DNA from: Polyodon spathula
Taxonomy: Eukaryota > Chordata > Actinopteri > Acipenseriformes > Polyodontidae
Length of the DNA: 64,000 nucleotides
Assembly (NCBI RefSeq): GCF_017654505.1
Contig: NC_054545.1
Span: 13,921,047-13,985,046, forward strand
Direction of reading: 5' to 3'
Under the pieces are notes generated by a model. The model was not told the DNA's origin. It did no database searches and saw only the letters and a program-made list of their open reading frames with translations. Positions 50,730-62,592 of this stretch are shown one piece after another (the first letter of the stretch is position 1; every line of letters starts with the position of its first letter). The position numbers and the translations under genes were made by a program.

Positions 50730-50735
<6 letters not shown>
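50270..50735 (+). repeat. Possible LTR-type or other interspersed repeat between (AT)n arrays
   Basis: A non-AT block between two microsatellites. It contains GGTATTTAAACCAG (TATA-like, about 50381), a long transcribed-looking T/G-rich stretch and AATAATAAAAGTGC (poly(A)-like, about 50626). The order resembles a solo LTR on the plus strand, but borders and target duplications are not visible. Confidence 0.3.
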
Positions 50736-50880
<145 letters not shown>

Positions 50881-51180
50881 TTCTAGTTATTTCTTTAATA
50901 ATTTAAAATAAGTAAATTACTTGTGTCCTTTACTTATTGATAATTTTTTGAAGAATCTTCAAAAATAATACATGTATTTAGATTTATTATGTGTTACAGC
51001 TTATTAACTCTTTCAGTCGACATTTTGTTACCTTGAATAGACCAGCCATAGAGGCAAAACCCAATAAAACTAGGTTTCTAACTATTTAGAGCAATTTAAA
51101 ACTCATCTCAGAAATGATTTAAAAATATATGTCATTAGATGACTTTTACACACATAGGTCCAGTTAGAAATTGATGATAA

Positions 51181-51195
51181 AATATATATATATAT

Positions 51196-51272
<77 letters not shown>
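51181..51272 (+). repeat. (AT)n microsatellite
   Basis: About 90 bp of AT units interrupted once by ATCTTAT. Confidence 0.97.
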
Positions 51273-51278
<6 letters not shown>

Positions 51279-54200
51279 TATGTATTGCTTACATAAACTG
51301 CATATAGCAATGGTACGCCTGTATAAAGTCATTGATATTGAAGTTGATATCTATGATGACAATGACAAATTAAAAATATATTTATTATTCAGACATGTTA
51401 TACATGTATTCTTAGTATGCTAAAACCAAATCTTCAATAAAAAAATGATTAAATCTTTAATCCCTGGTTTGGTAGATTTTATTTTGATTACAAAAATATA
51501 TACAGAAAGTATAATCAATAAATAACAACACATGTTTGTAAATGAAATAAATAAATGAAAATAAACACACAGCCAAAATCGGATTTCTCATATACTGATT
51601 TTTATCGGTATGAATCTAATTGGCTGACTGGTTAAAGACAGAAGATACTGGAAGCTATGCAAACCAAGGGGGTGCTACTGCACCCCCAGCATCCCTAGTT
51701 TCAGCGCCCTTGTGTGAAATTAAAAATGAACATGCTTAACCCACACAAATTCACCATCAACACAATCATTAAAGTATGGATACTTTATGGATCAATGCTT
51801 CCAGTACTCTGGATGCAATTTACAGTTATGGTAGAGTCTAGATTTTATTTGACTAAATTACACAAACTAGGATGACAACATTAAAATGCTAATGTATGCC
51901 TATACGACAGGACTGGAGAATGTTTAAAATATATAGTACATTATTTAATTTAAGAATCCATTGCAGAAGGTAATGCTTTTCCATGCAGAGTTTATACTGA
52001 TCCAGTACTTTTTCTGTATATGTTTGTTGGCATATTTTTGTTCAGTCAAATCTGCTTAGGAACTAAACAATGTATACCAGTGAGTGCCATCCCACAATCT
52101 TACATGCTGGGACTTTTTAATTAAAAAAAACAATTGATAGAACCATAGTACTGTCGAAGCAACATGATGCTAATCCTAATCCCATATGTTAAGCTGTTAA
52201 AAGTGGTTTATATTTGCTGCATCTTCCTTTCTCATCTCTCTTAATTTTCCACCTGTGTCCTCTGTGTTGATGTTACTGCCACCCTGATCAAGTGGTCCTA
52301 AACATTTCACAATTGTGCTAAAGAACTGTTGAACTGTTTAGAACCACTGCACCAGAAAAGCCATCCTCAATTCCCAGGACAAGTGGAGCACAGTCTTTTT
52401 CCAACATCCAAGCAGCAAAACTTGGGTTATGTCTATTTAAAAAAATAAATAAATACAAAAATAAGTATGTGTACTTTAGTTAAAGAAATCAGATTATTGT
52501 TTATGATTTAATTTTACAAAGATGACCTTTAAACTTTAAAAATAGTTACATTATCACTGTTACAGTGATGTAAAACACACTTATTAAAAATAAGTATACA
52601 TTTTAAGTATACTGTAAATGTTTCCAGTTTGTAATCCATATTTGTCATTATTTCCCACCTGCATTGTATATTTGTTGTAGGCCACTTACCTTGCAAGAGA
52701 TTAGTTTGCTGCGTTCAGAGACTGCTCACCACTCAACTGTTGTTCTTGTCTGTGGCTTGCGTCTTTTTATGCATTCTCTTGTCGGTAGGCAGAATGCCTT
52801 GCCCTCTAATCAGTAAAGGAATGAAGTTATTGCCCGACCTGACCAGTTTTTCAAGGTTCCAATAGAATTGGCAGGAAACGTTACCTGCCAGGTGAAACCA
52901 CACTAAGACAGAAAGACTGTCAGACAGGTTTGGGAGTATGCAGTACTTCTCAGAAGGGTGAGAGAGAAACCACACCCACACAAGTGGCATCAGCTAAGAG
53001 ACCATGCATAGTAATTACATTTTTACAGGTGCATATAATGCATTGGCTGTTCAAAACATTCACCCATAGAACACTATGGGCCCACGAGTTAAGGTCTAGG
53101 TTATGCTTAGTGTTAGGTTAACGTTACAGAGAGGACTAGAATTCTTTTTATGCCAATATTGTTTTAAATGGGGTATTGTTGCTATTGTCCTACTTCAGTA
53201 CTAGTGCTTAAATATACACATACCCTCCCCCACACACGCACTCTCACAAACAGATCTGGCAGCCCCTTGCTAACTATTCTGCATTTTATCATTGGCTGCA
53301 ACATTACAAATCTGACTGGAGAAAGTTTAAAGTAGGATTATATTACGCCAGATATATAAAAGGCTTTCTGACACCAATAACAACATTTTAAAGAATTTGT
53401 CTACAAATGAGTAGAAAAGGTTTTTAAACTCGGATAACCTTTATATGTATTACACCTTCTTTTCATCTTGTAATTCCTGCTCCCCCCAATATTATGCTGC
53501 ATTTAAAATTGTATTTAGCCTCGCTGAAGTTCCGGAGGAGTGAGGGCACCCTCCTACTATATTAATTACAGCCCCTGTTTATCCATTATCTGAGCATTCA
53601 CATGTTGTCAGTTTCTTGTTCAATGCCAGCTGTACCCTACCAGCTCTGCAACAGCATCTCTCTGGGGTCCCTGGCTTGGTGCACCTATTTGATGGTGCTC
53701 ACAGCAAAACAGAGGAGACCCTCACAACCAACCCTAACAGCCATGGCTGCAGCCTGATGAACAGTGTGAACAACAGTAAGACAAAACATAGATGTATAGG
53801 TTCATATTTAGTGGGTCTTTATCACAAAATGCAACTTGAAGGATATTTTATGTGACAGAAAAGTAAAGCTGGTTATGTTATGTTACAATGCAGGCACAGC
53901 ATACACATGGTTTGTTACTTGTTTTGTAATAACACTTGATAAATCTGGTCCATAATATCTTAAACCAATCAATGCTGTAAAGCATTAACATGAGAAGACA
54001 TACACATGCTCTAAAAATTGACAAAATTGAAAAAAAAAATGCTGTGTACTGCTGGTCTGTGGATTCTGATGACTTTAAAAAATATACACAAGCTACAGGC
54101 CTACAGAGCAGTTAAAAAAATAAAAATGTGGCAATAGACAAGTTCATTTCTGAAATGAACCCCATGGTACTTTGTCACAAAGACAGCCGGGTGGGTGACG

Positions 54201-55683
54201 TCAGAACCAGGAAAGGAATGAACACAAAGACAGGACCAGTGAAGTGATTGTTTAGGTTAAACAGCCAAGGCCAGATGTGTTTGCTTTGCTTTCATTATAT
54301 TGTGTTTTCAAAGACACAGTGGACTCATGGGTCTAAATGCTCAAAGCTTTTTACTCAAAATCATCATTAGCAATTTTATTTTTTAGAATGGAGAAACTCA
54401 CCCAATAAATACGTAAACAACTAAGACTTTTAACTTTGGAACTTCTAAGTAGTTTTAAGGTGTTTCTTCTTAGTTGTAGAATTTGAATGGTGTTTTCTTC
54501 CTTTCAGATAAAAATTGCAGTAATAATACATTTTTAATATTAGCCTATTTATTTATTTTATCTATGCTCTATGCAAATACAGGCATTATTCATGAATCTT
54601 ACAAAGGATTCTCTTTCCTTCACCCAAACCTTCATGACACACAAAACAAAGTCAATTGAATCTTTATTTTTATTTGCACGAATACACAATACATTTAAGA
54701 TGTAAAATCAATCCATTATAATACTAATACATGAAACAAAAATACTGACATTTAAGTTTGACTGAATGTGTTTTATATTTGTTGAGATAACTGGATGGCA
54801 ACATAATTCTAATCATTTAGAAATGATACCATTTAGAATAAACACTTGGTTTCCAGTATATAGGTACTGAGAGAGGAACATTACATAATGAAACAGCAAC
54901 ACAAATTAAGTCAAAGTATACAATAAAATTACTTCAAATAACAAACTTCAATAAAAACACGTTACACGTTATCTGTGTTCACCAGTGACATAGGTCTACA
55001 GGACCAAATACAATCAGAACGGCCAGTTTCTATATTCATTCTGCTGTCCAAACTTGATTTACATGGTAACATCATGATAGTAAAATGCCTGATAGAATCC
55101 TCTCCTACACAAAATATATGCAAGTGCACATTTAATCCATTCAAATAAAAATATGAAGCTGACTTACGACAAGAGCTTTAGTTTTTTCAAACATTGTGAT
55201 TTAGATCTTGGCTAGTAATATAATGGTTGCTTTTATACTAAACATGATTGCTGGTAAGGATTGTCTCCAGTCTGGGGGTCATTTTTAAAATATGCATTCA
55301 TTCTCATACTTTTACCCGTTTGACTTTTTGTGAGCAATTTACACAATAATATACAGTAAACTCTCGATTATCCAGGGTAATAGAAGGGAGGGATACCCTG
55401 GATAAGACAAGATGACGGAGAAAGCAAAAACTTAAAAAAAAAGCATATACAGCATACTGTACTTGCTTTATAGCTTCTTAAAAGTAGTTGGTCATCCTTG
55501 ATCTTTTCATCGATTTCCTCTTAGACAAACTTTAATGCAAATATAAATTTGATATTAATAAACCAGGTTTGTTCATCATTTCTTCTGGTCCAATGGGTTA
55601 TCCGTTCATAATAAATCATCTTCCTGTCCATATTATCTGAATTAATTTCTGATGGTAAAACAATTTGGTATGTGTGTACATAC
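51273..55683. other. Intergenic DNA between aspg and kif26a
   Basis: No gene or named repeat recognised; AT-rich single-copy-looking sequence between the (AT)n arrays. Confidence 0.5.
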
Positions 55684-55887
<204 letters not shown>

Positions 55888-56337
55888 TTATTATAACTTT
55901 CCCCTTGCAATTTCATGTTTGTAATCATTCTGAGTAGTTCCACCTGACAACAAACAGGGATTTAAAAAAATAAAATAAAAACACAAGTAGAAATGTTTTA
56001 CATGAACCAAGTTCTTTTTTAAAGACTTCCCTGTCTACACCTTGTTTGAAACAAATCAACAAATACTGCTGCACCCAGTTTAGTTGACATTAAGGTTATA
56101 TATATAACAAAAACAAAAGGAGTCTTTCAGCTTCTATTTTTTTCACACATGGATACACAAGACTTCAATTACACTAACTCTAGGCTTAGGATAGTGTGGC
56201 ACTGAGCAAGTATTCCACTATAGTGATGACAGCAATTTTCAGTAGAGTCCATTTGAAGCTGATCTGCTGTAAGATTATGGATGATCAGCAGCATGCAGTC
56301 TCCATTGTCTTGTAGGTGATGCCGATACTGTAGGTGT

Positions 56338-56379
56338 TCAGGTTCTTCTAGGGCCGGTGAACTCAATAAACTCACCATT
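56338..56379 (-). CDS. Candidate terminal coding exon of aspg (option B)
   Basis: Alternative terminal exon: catttagatttttcag|AATGGT opens 13 codons (NGEFIEFTGPRRT) and a TGA in phase 0. It lies 2.5 kb beyond the third exon. A longer frame in another phase continues to about 56169 but resembles nothing I recognise. At most one of the two options is likely to be the main terminal exon. Confidence 0.2.
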   Translation of the reverse strand, partial: NGEFIEFTGPRRT

Positions 56380-56929
56380 CTGAAAAATCTAAATGAAAAG
56401 AAAATCAATGAAGCAGAGAGATCTGTTTGTTTCCACAGTCTGATCCAGGTTGTTATGAGGACCACATACATGGGTTGGGAAAAAATATTTAGCACCCAGA
56501 ATGACACTCTCGTCCTGGTGGAACTGCAAGGTGATTCAATTGTTCTTTACAAGTAATTTGAGCAGTTTTGAATATAGAAGCCCTTGCTGACAGAATGGCT
56601 GAAACGTGGGAGTGAGATAGGGGCTATCATGTGAAATGTTGTTAATGTTCCACAGGCTGCTAATATAATTACATCATGGACTGTATTTTCCACTATGGGC
56701 AACCTGCAGGCAAATTGTCCACTTCATATCAAATGTAAAGTAAGAGTAACTGGCACAGCTATGTTTTCATTGTTGTTTGCAGTACAGGTTTACCTTTCTG
56801 AAAACATCACAAGTTCTTACAAACTATAGATAGAACTGTAAATGAAAGTATTTCATAAACCTTTTATCCAGCTTTGACTGACATACAGAGAAAAAATAAA
56901 TAAATGTATCCGCCCTTACAAAAGTTTGT

Positions 56930-57075
56930 CATAGTAAAAGCAAAGGAGTTTAATCAAGCATAGTGAAAGCAAGGCAAAGCATTGCCAAGCCCAAAGAGTT
57001 ATGGTAAACCATATTAATAAACATGGCAAACTATAGTGAACTATGGCAAATGTATAGTATAGCCATTGGAAAATC
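56930..57075 (+). repeat. Degenerate CATGGTAAA-type simple repeat
   Basis: Recurring words such as CATAGTGAAAGC, TTATGGTAAACC, CATGGCAAAC and CTATGGCAAA give a loose periodic repeat. A similar patch (TCATGGTAAAGCATAGAG) is at 23938. Confidence 0.4.
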
Positions 57076-57204
57076 CTGTTAAAACTGCAAAATTACCTTG
57101 AAGATAACTTTTCATAACAGCAAACTACAAGCAGTACAAGTACTGAAGCACGTAGGCTACTTTAAAAAAAAAAAAATACATAATACTATTAAAAGTAGCA
57201 TTGC

Positions 57205-57678
57205 AGCTCTCAAGTGGCGCATCCAGCAAAGGCGCTCTGCGTGGAGTGCAGGATGCAACCTATAGCCTGGAGATCGCAGGTTCGAATCCAGGCTGTCGTT
57301 GCTGATTGTGACTGGGGGTTCCTAAGGGGCAGAGCACAATGGGCCGAGCGCTGCCCGGGTAAGGAGCGCTTAGGTCAGCAGGGCAATCCATGGTTCACCG
57401 CGCAGCAGCGACCCCTGGGCTTATAAGGCACATGCAGGTCTGCAGTGGAGCCATTCAGATCTGTGTTGTCCTTCCACTATAGGTCTGGTGGCTTCGCTGT
57501 GGATTCACAATGCGAAAAATGACGGACTGGCAGGAACACGTCTCGGAGGACGCGTGTTTCAGCATCCGTTTTCCGAGTCACCGTGGGGTTACAGCGGTGA
57601 ACCGGGATACAAAAATAATAACTGGGCATTCCAAATTGGGGAGAAACTGGGGAAAAAAATGAATAAATAAATAAAGTA
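57205..57678 (+). repeat. Full-length tRNA-derived SINE
   Basis: Begins CTCTCAAGTGGCGCATCCAG with an A-box-like start (GGCGCATCCAGCAAAGGCGC) and a perfect B box GGTTCGAATCC at 57279-57289, giving a tRNA-like head. A body with CAATGGGCCGAGCGCTGCCC and ACACGTCTCGGAGGACGCG follows, ending in an A-rich (AAT)n-type tail near 57650-57678. A second, diverged copy is at 32170. From memory this family is abundant in sturgeon genomes. It sits just beyond candidate terminal exon A of aspg. Confidence 0.85.
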
Positions 57679-58130
57679 GCGTAGAATCATTTAGACGTTA
57701 TTACTTGTATTCCACATCAACTTTGTATACATCCATCAAATGGTACGTTAAATCAGTGTATTGGTCCATATCTTACATCGTATTGTAAATTTCTGTTTTC
57801 TGTGTAAAAGGGGAAATATAGGTAGTCATGTATAATAGACACAGTCACTCATTTTTCTATGTATGCCTGCATCAGCTAGCTTTTTTCATATGCGTCAATA
57901 TGTAACACAGCTGTGGGAATCAAAAACCTAAATTCCAGATTAATTTAGATTCTGTAGCAGAACCTGCTCCATAAAAGGTGAACAAAGGCAGAAACAAGAA
58001 GTGCTGACAGATGTTCGTATTTAGGGGCAGTATTTAAAAAAAAAAGTTTGTTTTACCTTGTTATTTTCATCTGGCAGTAGCTGTAACCAAGCACAAAACA
58101 AGTGTGTTAAATGTGTTGACATCCTTCATT

Positions 58131-58193
58131 TCAATCTGAAGTTCCACCTCGGTACAGTGCAGAGTAACCTGTTGCACCTGATTGGTGGTTTCG
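58131..58193 (-). CDS. Candidate terminal coding exon of aspg (option A)
   Basis: After the third aspg exon a phase-0 acceptor leading to a short tail is needed, since the human protein ends about 20 residues later. Here ttaatttttttacag|CGAAAC opens 20 codons (starting RNHQSGATGY) and a TGA. It is the nearer option, 669 bp downstream of the previous donor. I see no family similarity in the tail. A longer open frame also runs through this block in another phase. Kept as a candidate only because signal, phase and distance fit. Confidence 0.3.
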   Translation of the reverse strand, partial: RNHQSGATGYSALYRGGTSD

Positions 58194-58529
58194 CTGTAAA
58201 AAAATTAATTCTAAACCCAGTAAGATTAAGGATGCTGTGACGTAAAATGAGATACGCTGGTCATAGCTCAGTCCCAAGACTGCATATGCACAATTCCTGT
58301 AAATCTATCATGCCCTTTTAGAAAACCTCACAGACTTAAAGCAAGTAAAATATATAATTTTCCACCTTGCCTGCATGTGTGCAAGCTATGGGAAAATAAA
58401 TATGCAGACATCTAGAAATGTATGGTGGGCAATCTCTTTGCAGCCACAACAAAATATATTCTCCAACGCCTACTGTTACTGAAACTCAGCATATTTTATA
58501 CATGGATATATACACTGTATGTGTGTATG

Positions 58530-58530
<1 letters not shown>

Positions 58531-58595
<65 letters not shown>
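58531..58595 (+). repeat. (ATT)n microsatellite
   Basis: About 21 ATT units, just downstream of the third aspg exon in the transcript direction. Confidence 0.98.
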
Positions 58596-58596
<1 letters not shown>

Positions 58597-58862
58597 TTCT
58601 TTCAATTGAATTGTTTTTGGTGAGTGCGTATAATATACAGCAAGCAGCCCATGTTATATCAATTACGCTACAGGAATTTAAGGTTTCATTCATGATCTGC
58701 AATAGTTCCTGGCTGTCGACTCTTTCTTCAGTTTCTTTATTTTTTGTATACATTTGCAATGCCATAGCACTTATTTATGGTAAATGCTTGGGCTTATTTG
58801 ATCCTGCATGCAAGGCCTCTCTTTGATCCCCTCTATAGCTTGCATCCTGCTGCTTCTCTTAC

Positions 58863-58928
58863 CTGTCCTCTGCGCAGATGTGTTTGTTGAAAAAATGCAT
58901 TCACCTCCTCATTCCCGGCTGTTTGTGC
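58863..58928 (-). CDS. aspg: aspg exon, C-terminal ankyrin-like helix (third)
   Basis: Small 22-codon exon, phase 0 at both ends. Seen: a long pyrimidine tract and acceptor (ttttttgcacacag|GCACAA) and a strong donor (GGACAG|gtaaga). The peptide AQTAGNEEVNAFFQQTHLRR aligns with the human AEAAGN..VV.FLQS stretch near the protein's C-terminus, the expected continuation of the TPLEV that ends the previous exon. It is too short to stand out as an open frame on its own. Only a short tail should remain after it. Confidence 0.85.
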
Positions 58929-59396
58929 CTGTGTGCAAAAAACAAAGCACACAAGTATTTCTGTCACCAAAACTGCACCCACAAGAAAACTCTTCTGATC
59001 GTTTCAATTGTGAATACATTTAACTACCCAATATATATTACAAATGTATTTTAAACGAGCAATCCCTCTAGCACAGGTGATTTATTTCTATTTTAGTCCA
59101 GTTTTGTGTTTTTTCTTTCGATAAAGAAAAGCTAGTTATTGTAACTAGATCCCATTCCTTGCACCTTGTAAAAAAAAAAAAAAAAGTAGTCTGTAAACAG
59201 ATACTATTGCATATGAAAATATTGGCATTCCAAGCTAGACTGTAAACATAAAATGATTTAAAAAGGTATTCTATCAATGTGTCAGGGTGTTATGCACCAG
59301 GAAAGACAGCTACACCCAACTCGGCAGAACATTAAACCAGATTATGATCTGCCCATATAGTAGGATAACATTTTTTAACATTAGATGATAAAACTA

Positions 59397-60455
59397 CAGT
59401 CGCAAAACAAAAGTATTTGTGCACTTAAATAAAACGAGAAAAACCATGAAGAAAGCGTTTTCTATAATTTCTAATTGTTCTACTGAAAGACATAAATTAG
59501 AGATTCAGCTTTATAATAAAACAACACATTATTACATAACATGCATAAAATGAACAAATAACCAGCAAAAACTAATTTCATACTTTTACAAAAGTATTTG
59601 GGCACCCTTGCATTAGCATTTTGTGTGCCCACCCTTTGTTAGTTTACAGTTTGCAGCCTTTTTTTTGTATTTTGAAATCAATTCCTGGCATCTTTCCAGA
59701 GATATTTCTTCCCATTCCTCGGCACATACAGCTTTGAGATCTGCAATCGACTTTGGTTTCCTTTTTGCAACAGCAGCCTTCAAGTCAATCCACAACATCT
59801 TGATGGGATTCAAGTCTGGGGACTGAGATGGCCAAACCATAACTGGAATGTTCCTTTTTTTTCAGAAATTCTTTTACAGACTTCATAGAATGCTTAGGGT
59901 CATTATCCTGCTAGAATACAAACTTCTGTGCAATAAGTCTTCTAGCACTGGTAGTAATGAATGAGAGTGCAAAATGTATTGATATTTTGCAACATTCATT
60001 GATCCTTCTACAATATAAAGGTCACAAGTGTCTGAGGAAGAAAAACAAGCCCATACCATCACACAACCTCCACCATGTTTAACACCCGGCATGATGAACT
60101 TTTCTTTAAATTTTTCTCCTCTCTTTCTCTAAACATATTGTTGCTTTTTTGGTGAAAAAAAGTTACATTTTGGATTCGTCTGACCATAAAATTTGGTTGA
60201 AGAACATCAGGCTTCTTCAGGTATTCAATAGAAAACTCCAATTGCTTTCTTTTGTATATTGTTTTTAACAAAGGCTTACATCTTGGTTTTCGCTCATGGA
60301 TATTCAGTATGAAATTTGTTTTTGCATGTTATTTTTCGTATGCATGTTATGTACTAATTTGTTGTTTTATTATAAATACAATTAAATTCTACTAATCACT
60401 TTTTTTGTGGTTTTTCTCTTTTTTTTTACTGCCCAAATACTTTTGTCTGTGACTG
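59397..60455 (-). mobile_element. Broken Tc1/mariner-type transposon in an aspg intron
   Basis: Terminal inverted repeats: CAGTcgcaaaacAAAAGTATTTG at the left (59397 on) and the reverse complement of a closely related sequence at 60431-60455. The similarity continues inward roughly 165-190 bp, including a shared ATAATAAAACAACA block. A TA target dinucleotide lies at the left (59395-59396); the right copy reads CA, one transition away. An inner copy of the end repeat (AAAGTATTTGGGCACCC, near 59590) suggests the IR/DR architecture of fish Tc1-like elements. Transposase remains are on the minus strand in three frames. The element is about 1.06 kb, short for the roughly 1.6 kb usual in the family: the right inner repeat and the N-terminal DNA-binding part are missing. 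Confidence 0.88.
59613..60290 (-). pseudogene. Tc1-type transposase pseudogene (DDE region, frameshifted)
   Basis: Read right to left on the minus strand: a frame around 60271-60059 with the LEFSIEYLKKP segment, a frame at 60092-59883 with VKHGGGCVMVWACFSSS and an IVEGSMN block, and a frame at 59840-59613 with WPSQSPDLNPIKMLW. These are hallmark Tc1-family blocks in the right order but in different frames. In SPDLNPIE the E is the third catalytic acid; here it reads K. The region expected to hold the second catalytic D (after 59883) falls at a frame change. The N-terminal helix-turn-helix domains are absent. It cannot encode an active enzyme. Confidence 0.85.
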
Positions 60456-60715
60456 CAGTTATTTAAACATACACAAACATACGCATACATAATAATGTTA
60501 AACAATCAACTACAATATGGTAGCACAGCTAAACCAAAGGGATAAAACGTATAGAGGTCTTCATGCCAAAAGAGCAACTTGTACCATTATTGGAAACTGT
60601 TCATTTAACAAAACTAGTAACAAATAATGTGGCATACTCTAGAGTTATGTCACATCGAATCCAACAAGAGCAATTATTATTGCTTTCAGACCCAACCCAG
60701 AATCAACAAGCTTAC

Positions 60716-60815
60716 CACTTCCAGGGGAGTTTTTCCATCGTAGCCGGTCACATCCATGCGAGCACCAGCGAGCTCCCAAATCTCAAGCCCCACTAGGTCA
60801 GCATTTGCTGCCAAG
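60716..60815 (-). CDS. aspg: aspg exon, C-terminal ankyrin-like region (second)
   Basis: Exon of 100 bp: one base completes the codon split with the previous exon, then 33 codons. Seen: acceptor tttctctcag|CTTGGC and donor GAAGTG|gtaagc, ending in phase 0. The peptide LAANADLVGLEIWELAGA, then RMDVTGYDGKTPLEV, carries the AGA...GYDG.TPL ankyrin-type core and follows the human order (LAYRADLEGLQ...GYDG). Splice phase agrees with the exons on both sides. The upstream intron is 1325 bp and the downstream one 1787 bp; the latter contains a broken Tc1-like transposon. Confidence 0.9.
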
Positions 60816-61882
60816 CTGAGAGAAACACATGAGGGGTATTAGGGAGATGATGCTAACTCATCCAGAACCTGCAGCTGATATGCAGATCTGTGCTTCAAGC
60901 AATACCAGTGATCCTGACTGATCCACAAGAAGTAGTTGTGTGGAAGCAAGTGATTCCCAGGGGCACAGTAATTTCAATCTGCCAGTATTATTTGCCATGA
61001 TATCCTTATTCTGGGTACATAAATGAATCCCATCATACTATTCACTTACATGTATACAACACCGAACTGCACTATTGATCTTCTGACTCTACAATGGTGG
61101 CCATGACTACTCAATCACCCTACATTCTTGACATACTTGTGATTACCTTACCTCATTTATTTTACTGCCTAAAATGGAACAATTACAAGATACTGTACCA
61201 GGTAAGAAGAGAAAGCTTCAGTAAAAAGTATTATATGGATATGGTATAATGAACTGTACATACAAAGTGTCTAAGCCCATACTGTCAGCCCATTCAAATT
61301 TTGATTGCAATCATAGTGGTGGTGTACTTAGGAAATCTAGCAACTGCAGAAGCTGTCTCTGGCTTATCAGTTCTATAAAATAAAGTACAATTACTTAATA
61401 CAGTGCAGTAGATTCATACCTTTTTTTTATTTGAAAACACATTTAACACACCCACACTGCATTTCTGCCATGTTGCTTGACCACATTCCATGGCTTGCTT
61501 AACTTCCATTCTGGACAAGCTGGTTCAACAGGGCTCTGCAACAGTGAAGGTGAGTGGGATGGTGGTGGGGGTCACTACTAGCAAGTGCTTTGGGAGAGAG
61601 GGCTCAGTCTAAGCCAGGTCTTTATCTGTCAACGGCACTCATTTGAAAGCCATTTGTTTCTATTAGGACTCTTAGCAACAGGATTGCAAGAAAAGCATAG
61701 CTGTATATGTCATAGCATAAGACATTTTGGTACAAAGAAATCAAACAGAAATTATTTTGTAGATTGGAAATGACACAAAAACAGCACTGAATTGACGAAA
61801 TCTTAATTCTTAAACTGAAAGATACTGAAAAGAAATAACACTGATTATTGTGAAAGAGTCAATGGTAATGGATAACACATAT

Positions 61883-61992
61883 TTGGCTAGTTTCTCACAG
61901 ACCCCAATTTGCAATAATCTTGGACCACCTAATGTTGCTTTAAGTAAGGCAGTCCAAGATTAGTGCTAATTGGGGTATGTGAAACCAGCCAA
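61883..61992. repeat. 110-bp hairpin (MITE-like)
   Basis: TTGGCTAGTTTC...ACCCCAATTTGCAATAATCTTGGAC pairs with GTCCAAGATTAGTGCTAATTGGGGTATGTGAAACCAGCCAA as imperfect inverted arms around a short loop. No coding content. Probably a miniature inverted-repeat element; no target duplication was identified. Confidence 0.6.
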
Positions 61993-62140
61993 TATAACAG
62001 TAATGAAGAGAGTTTATAAGGTGGTAGGGTAACTGATTCTATTTTCTCATGTTAATTGTTCTCTTAAACTGTAGCACTAAACTATCATGGTTTCTTACAT
62101 GACAACACTGACACAATATGACAAGATGTTTTCTACTCAC

Positions 62141-62227
62141 TTGCAAAGTTCTGTCCCCGCTACCTCCATCTCTTCACGAGAAAGATGGGCCCCTGTCTGC
62201 CGTAAGAGACCAATAATCTCCTTGTGC
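62141..62227 (-). CDS. aspg: aspg exon, C-terminal ankyrin-like region (first of three seen)
   Basis: Internal exon of the asparaginase/60-kDa lysophospholipase gene. The enzyme hydrolyses L-asparagine (and lysophospholipids, PAF) through an N-terminal asparaginase domain; ankyrin-type repeats follow. Seen: acceptor tttttccag|GCACAAGG and donor TTTGCAA|gtgagt. It begins with the last base of a split codon and ends with two bases of the next. The peptide HKEIIGLLRQTGAHLS, then REEMEVAGTELC, matches the human segment with IGLLREAGASLS...GTELC as I recall it. The exons for the catalytic domain lie beyond the right edge, past an LTR insertion in the upstream intron. Confidence 0.88.
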
Positions 62228-62592
62228 CTGGAAAAAGAAGAAATAGACAAGCTCGATACAGACCCCCTTAAAATGTCACACTACCGGATGTAATTTAGTA
62301 GATCTATATAAGCTGTAGAGTTGTGTGCAACTTTTCATGTGAAAGCACAAAGGATCTTCATGAGTTATGCACTGTAGGCCTCTGTAGCAAGTATTTTGTT
62401 TCGTGTGAATAAGATAAAACTAGTCAAATGTTTTGGCCAATGTCTTCAGCAATGTAATTCTTCAATGATTTACCACAAATTACAATTTTGAAATGCTTCT
62501 AGGATTACAATATAGGAAAACTAACCCACCAAAATAATCCTGCTACTGCAGTTGTTTACATCACGGCGCACCACAATAGTTTCTAGCGAGCC

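Noticed and set aside
56169..56507. 112-codon minus-strand frame, considered as an immunoglobulin-like or aspg exon
   Set aside because: No recognisable domain; only the phase-0 portion after 56379 is kept as a weak candidate for the aspg tail.
57205..57295. Possible tRNA gene with perfect B box
   Set aside because: It is the head of a SINE with a 470-bp body and a diverged relative at 32.2 kb.
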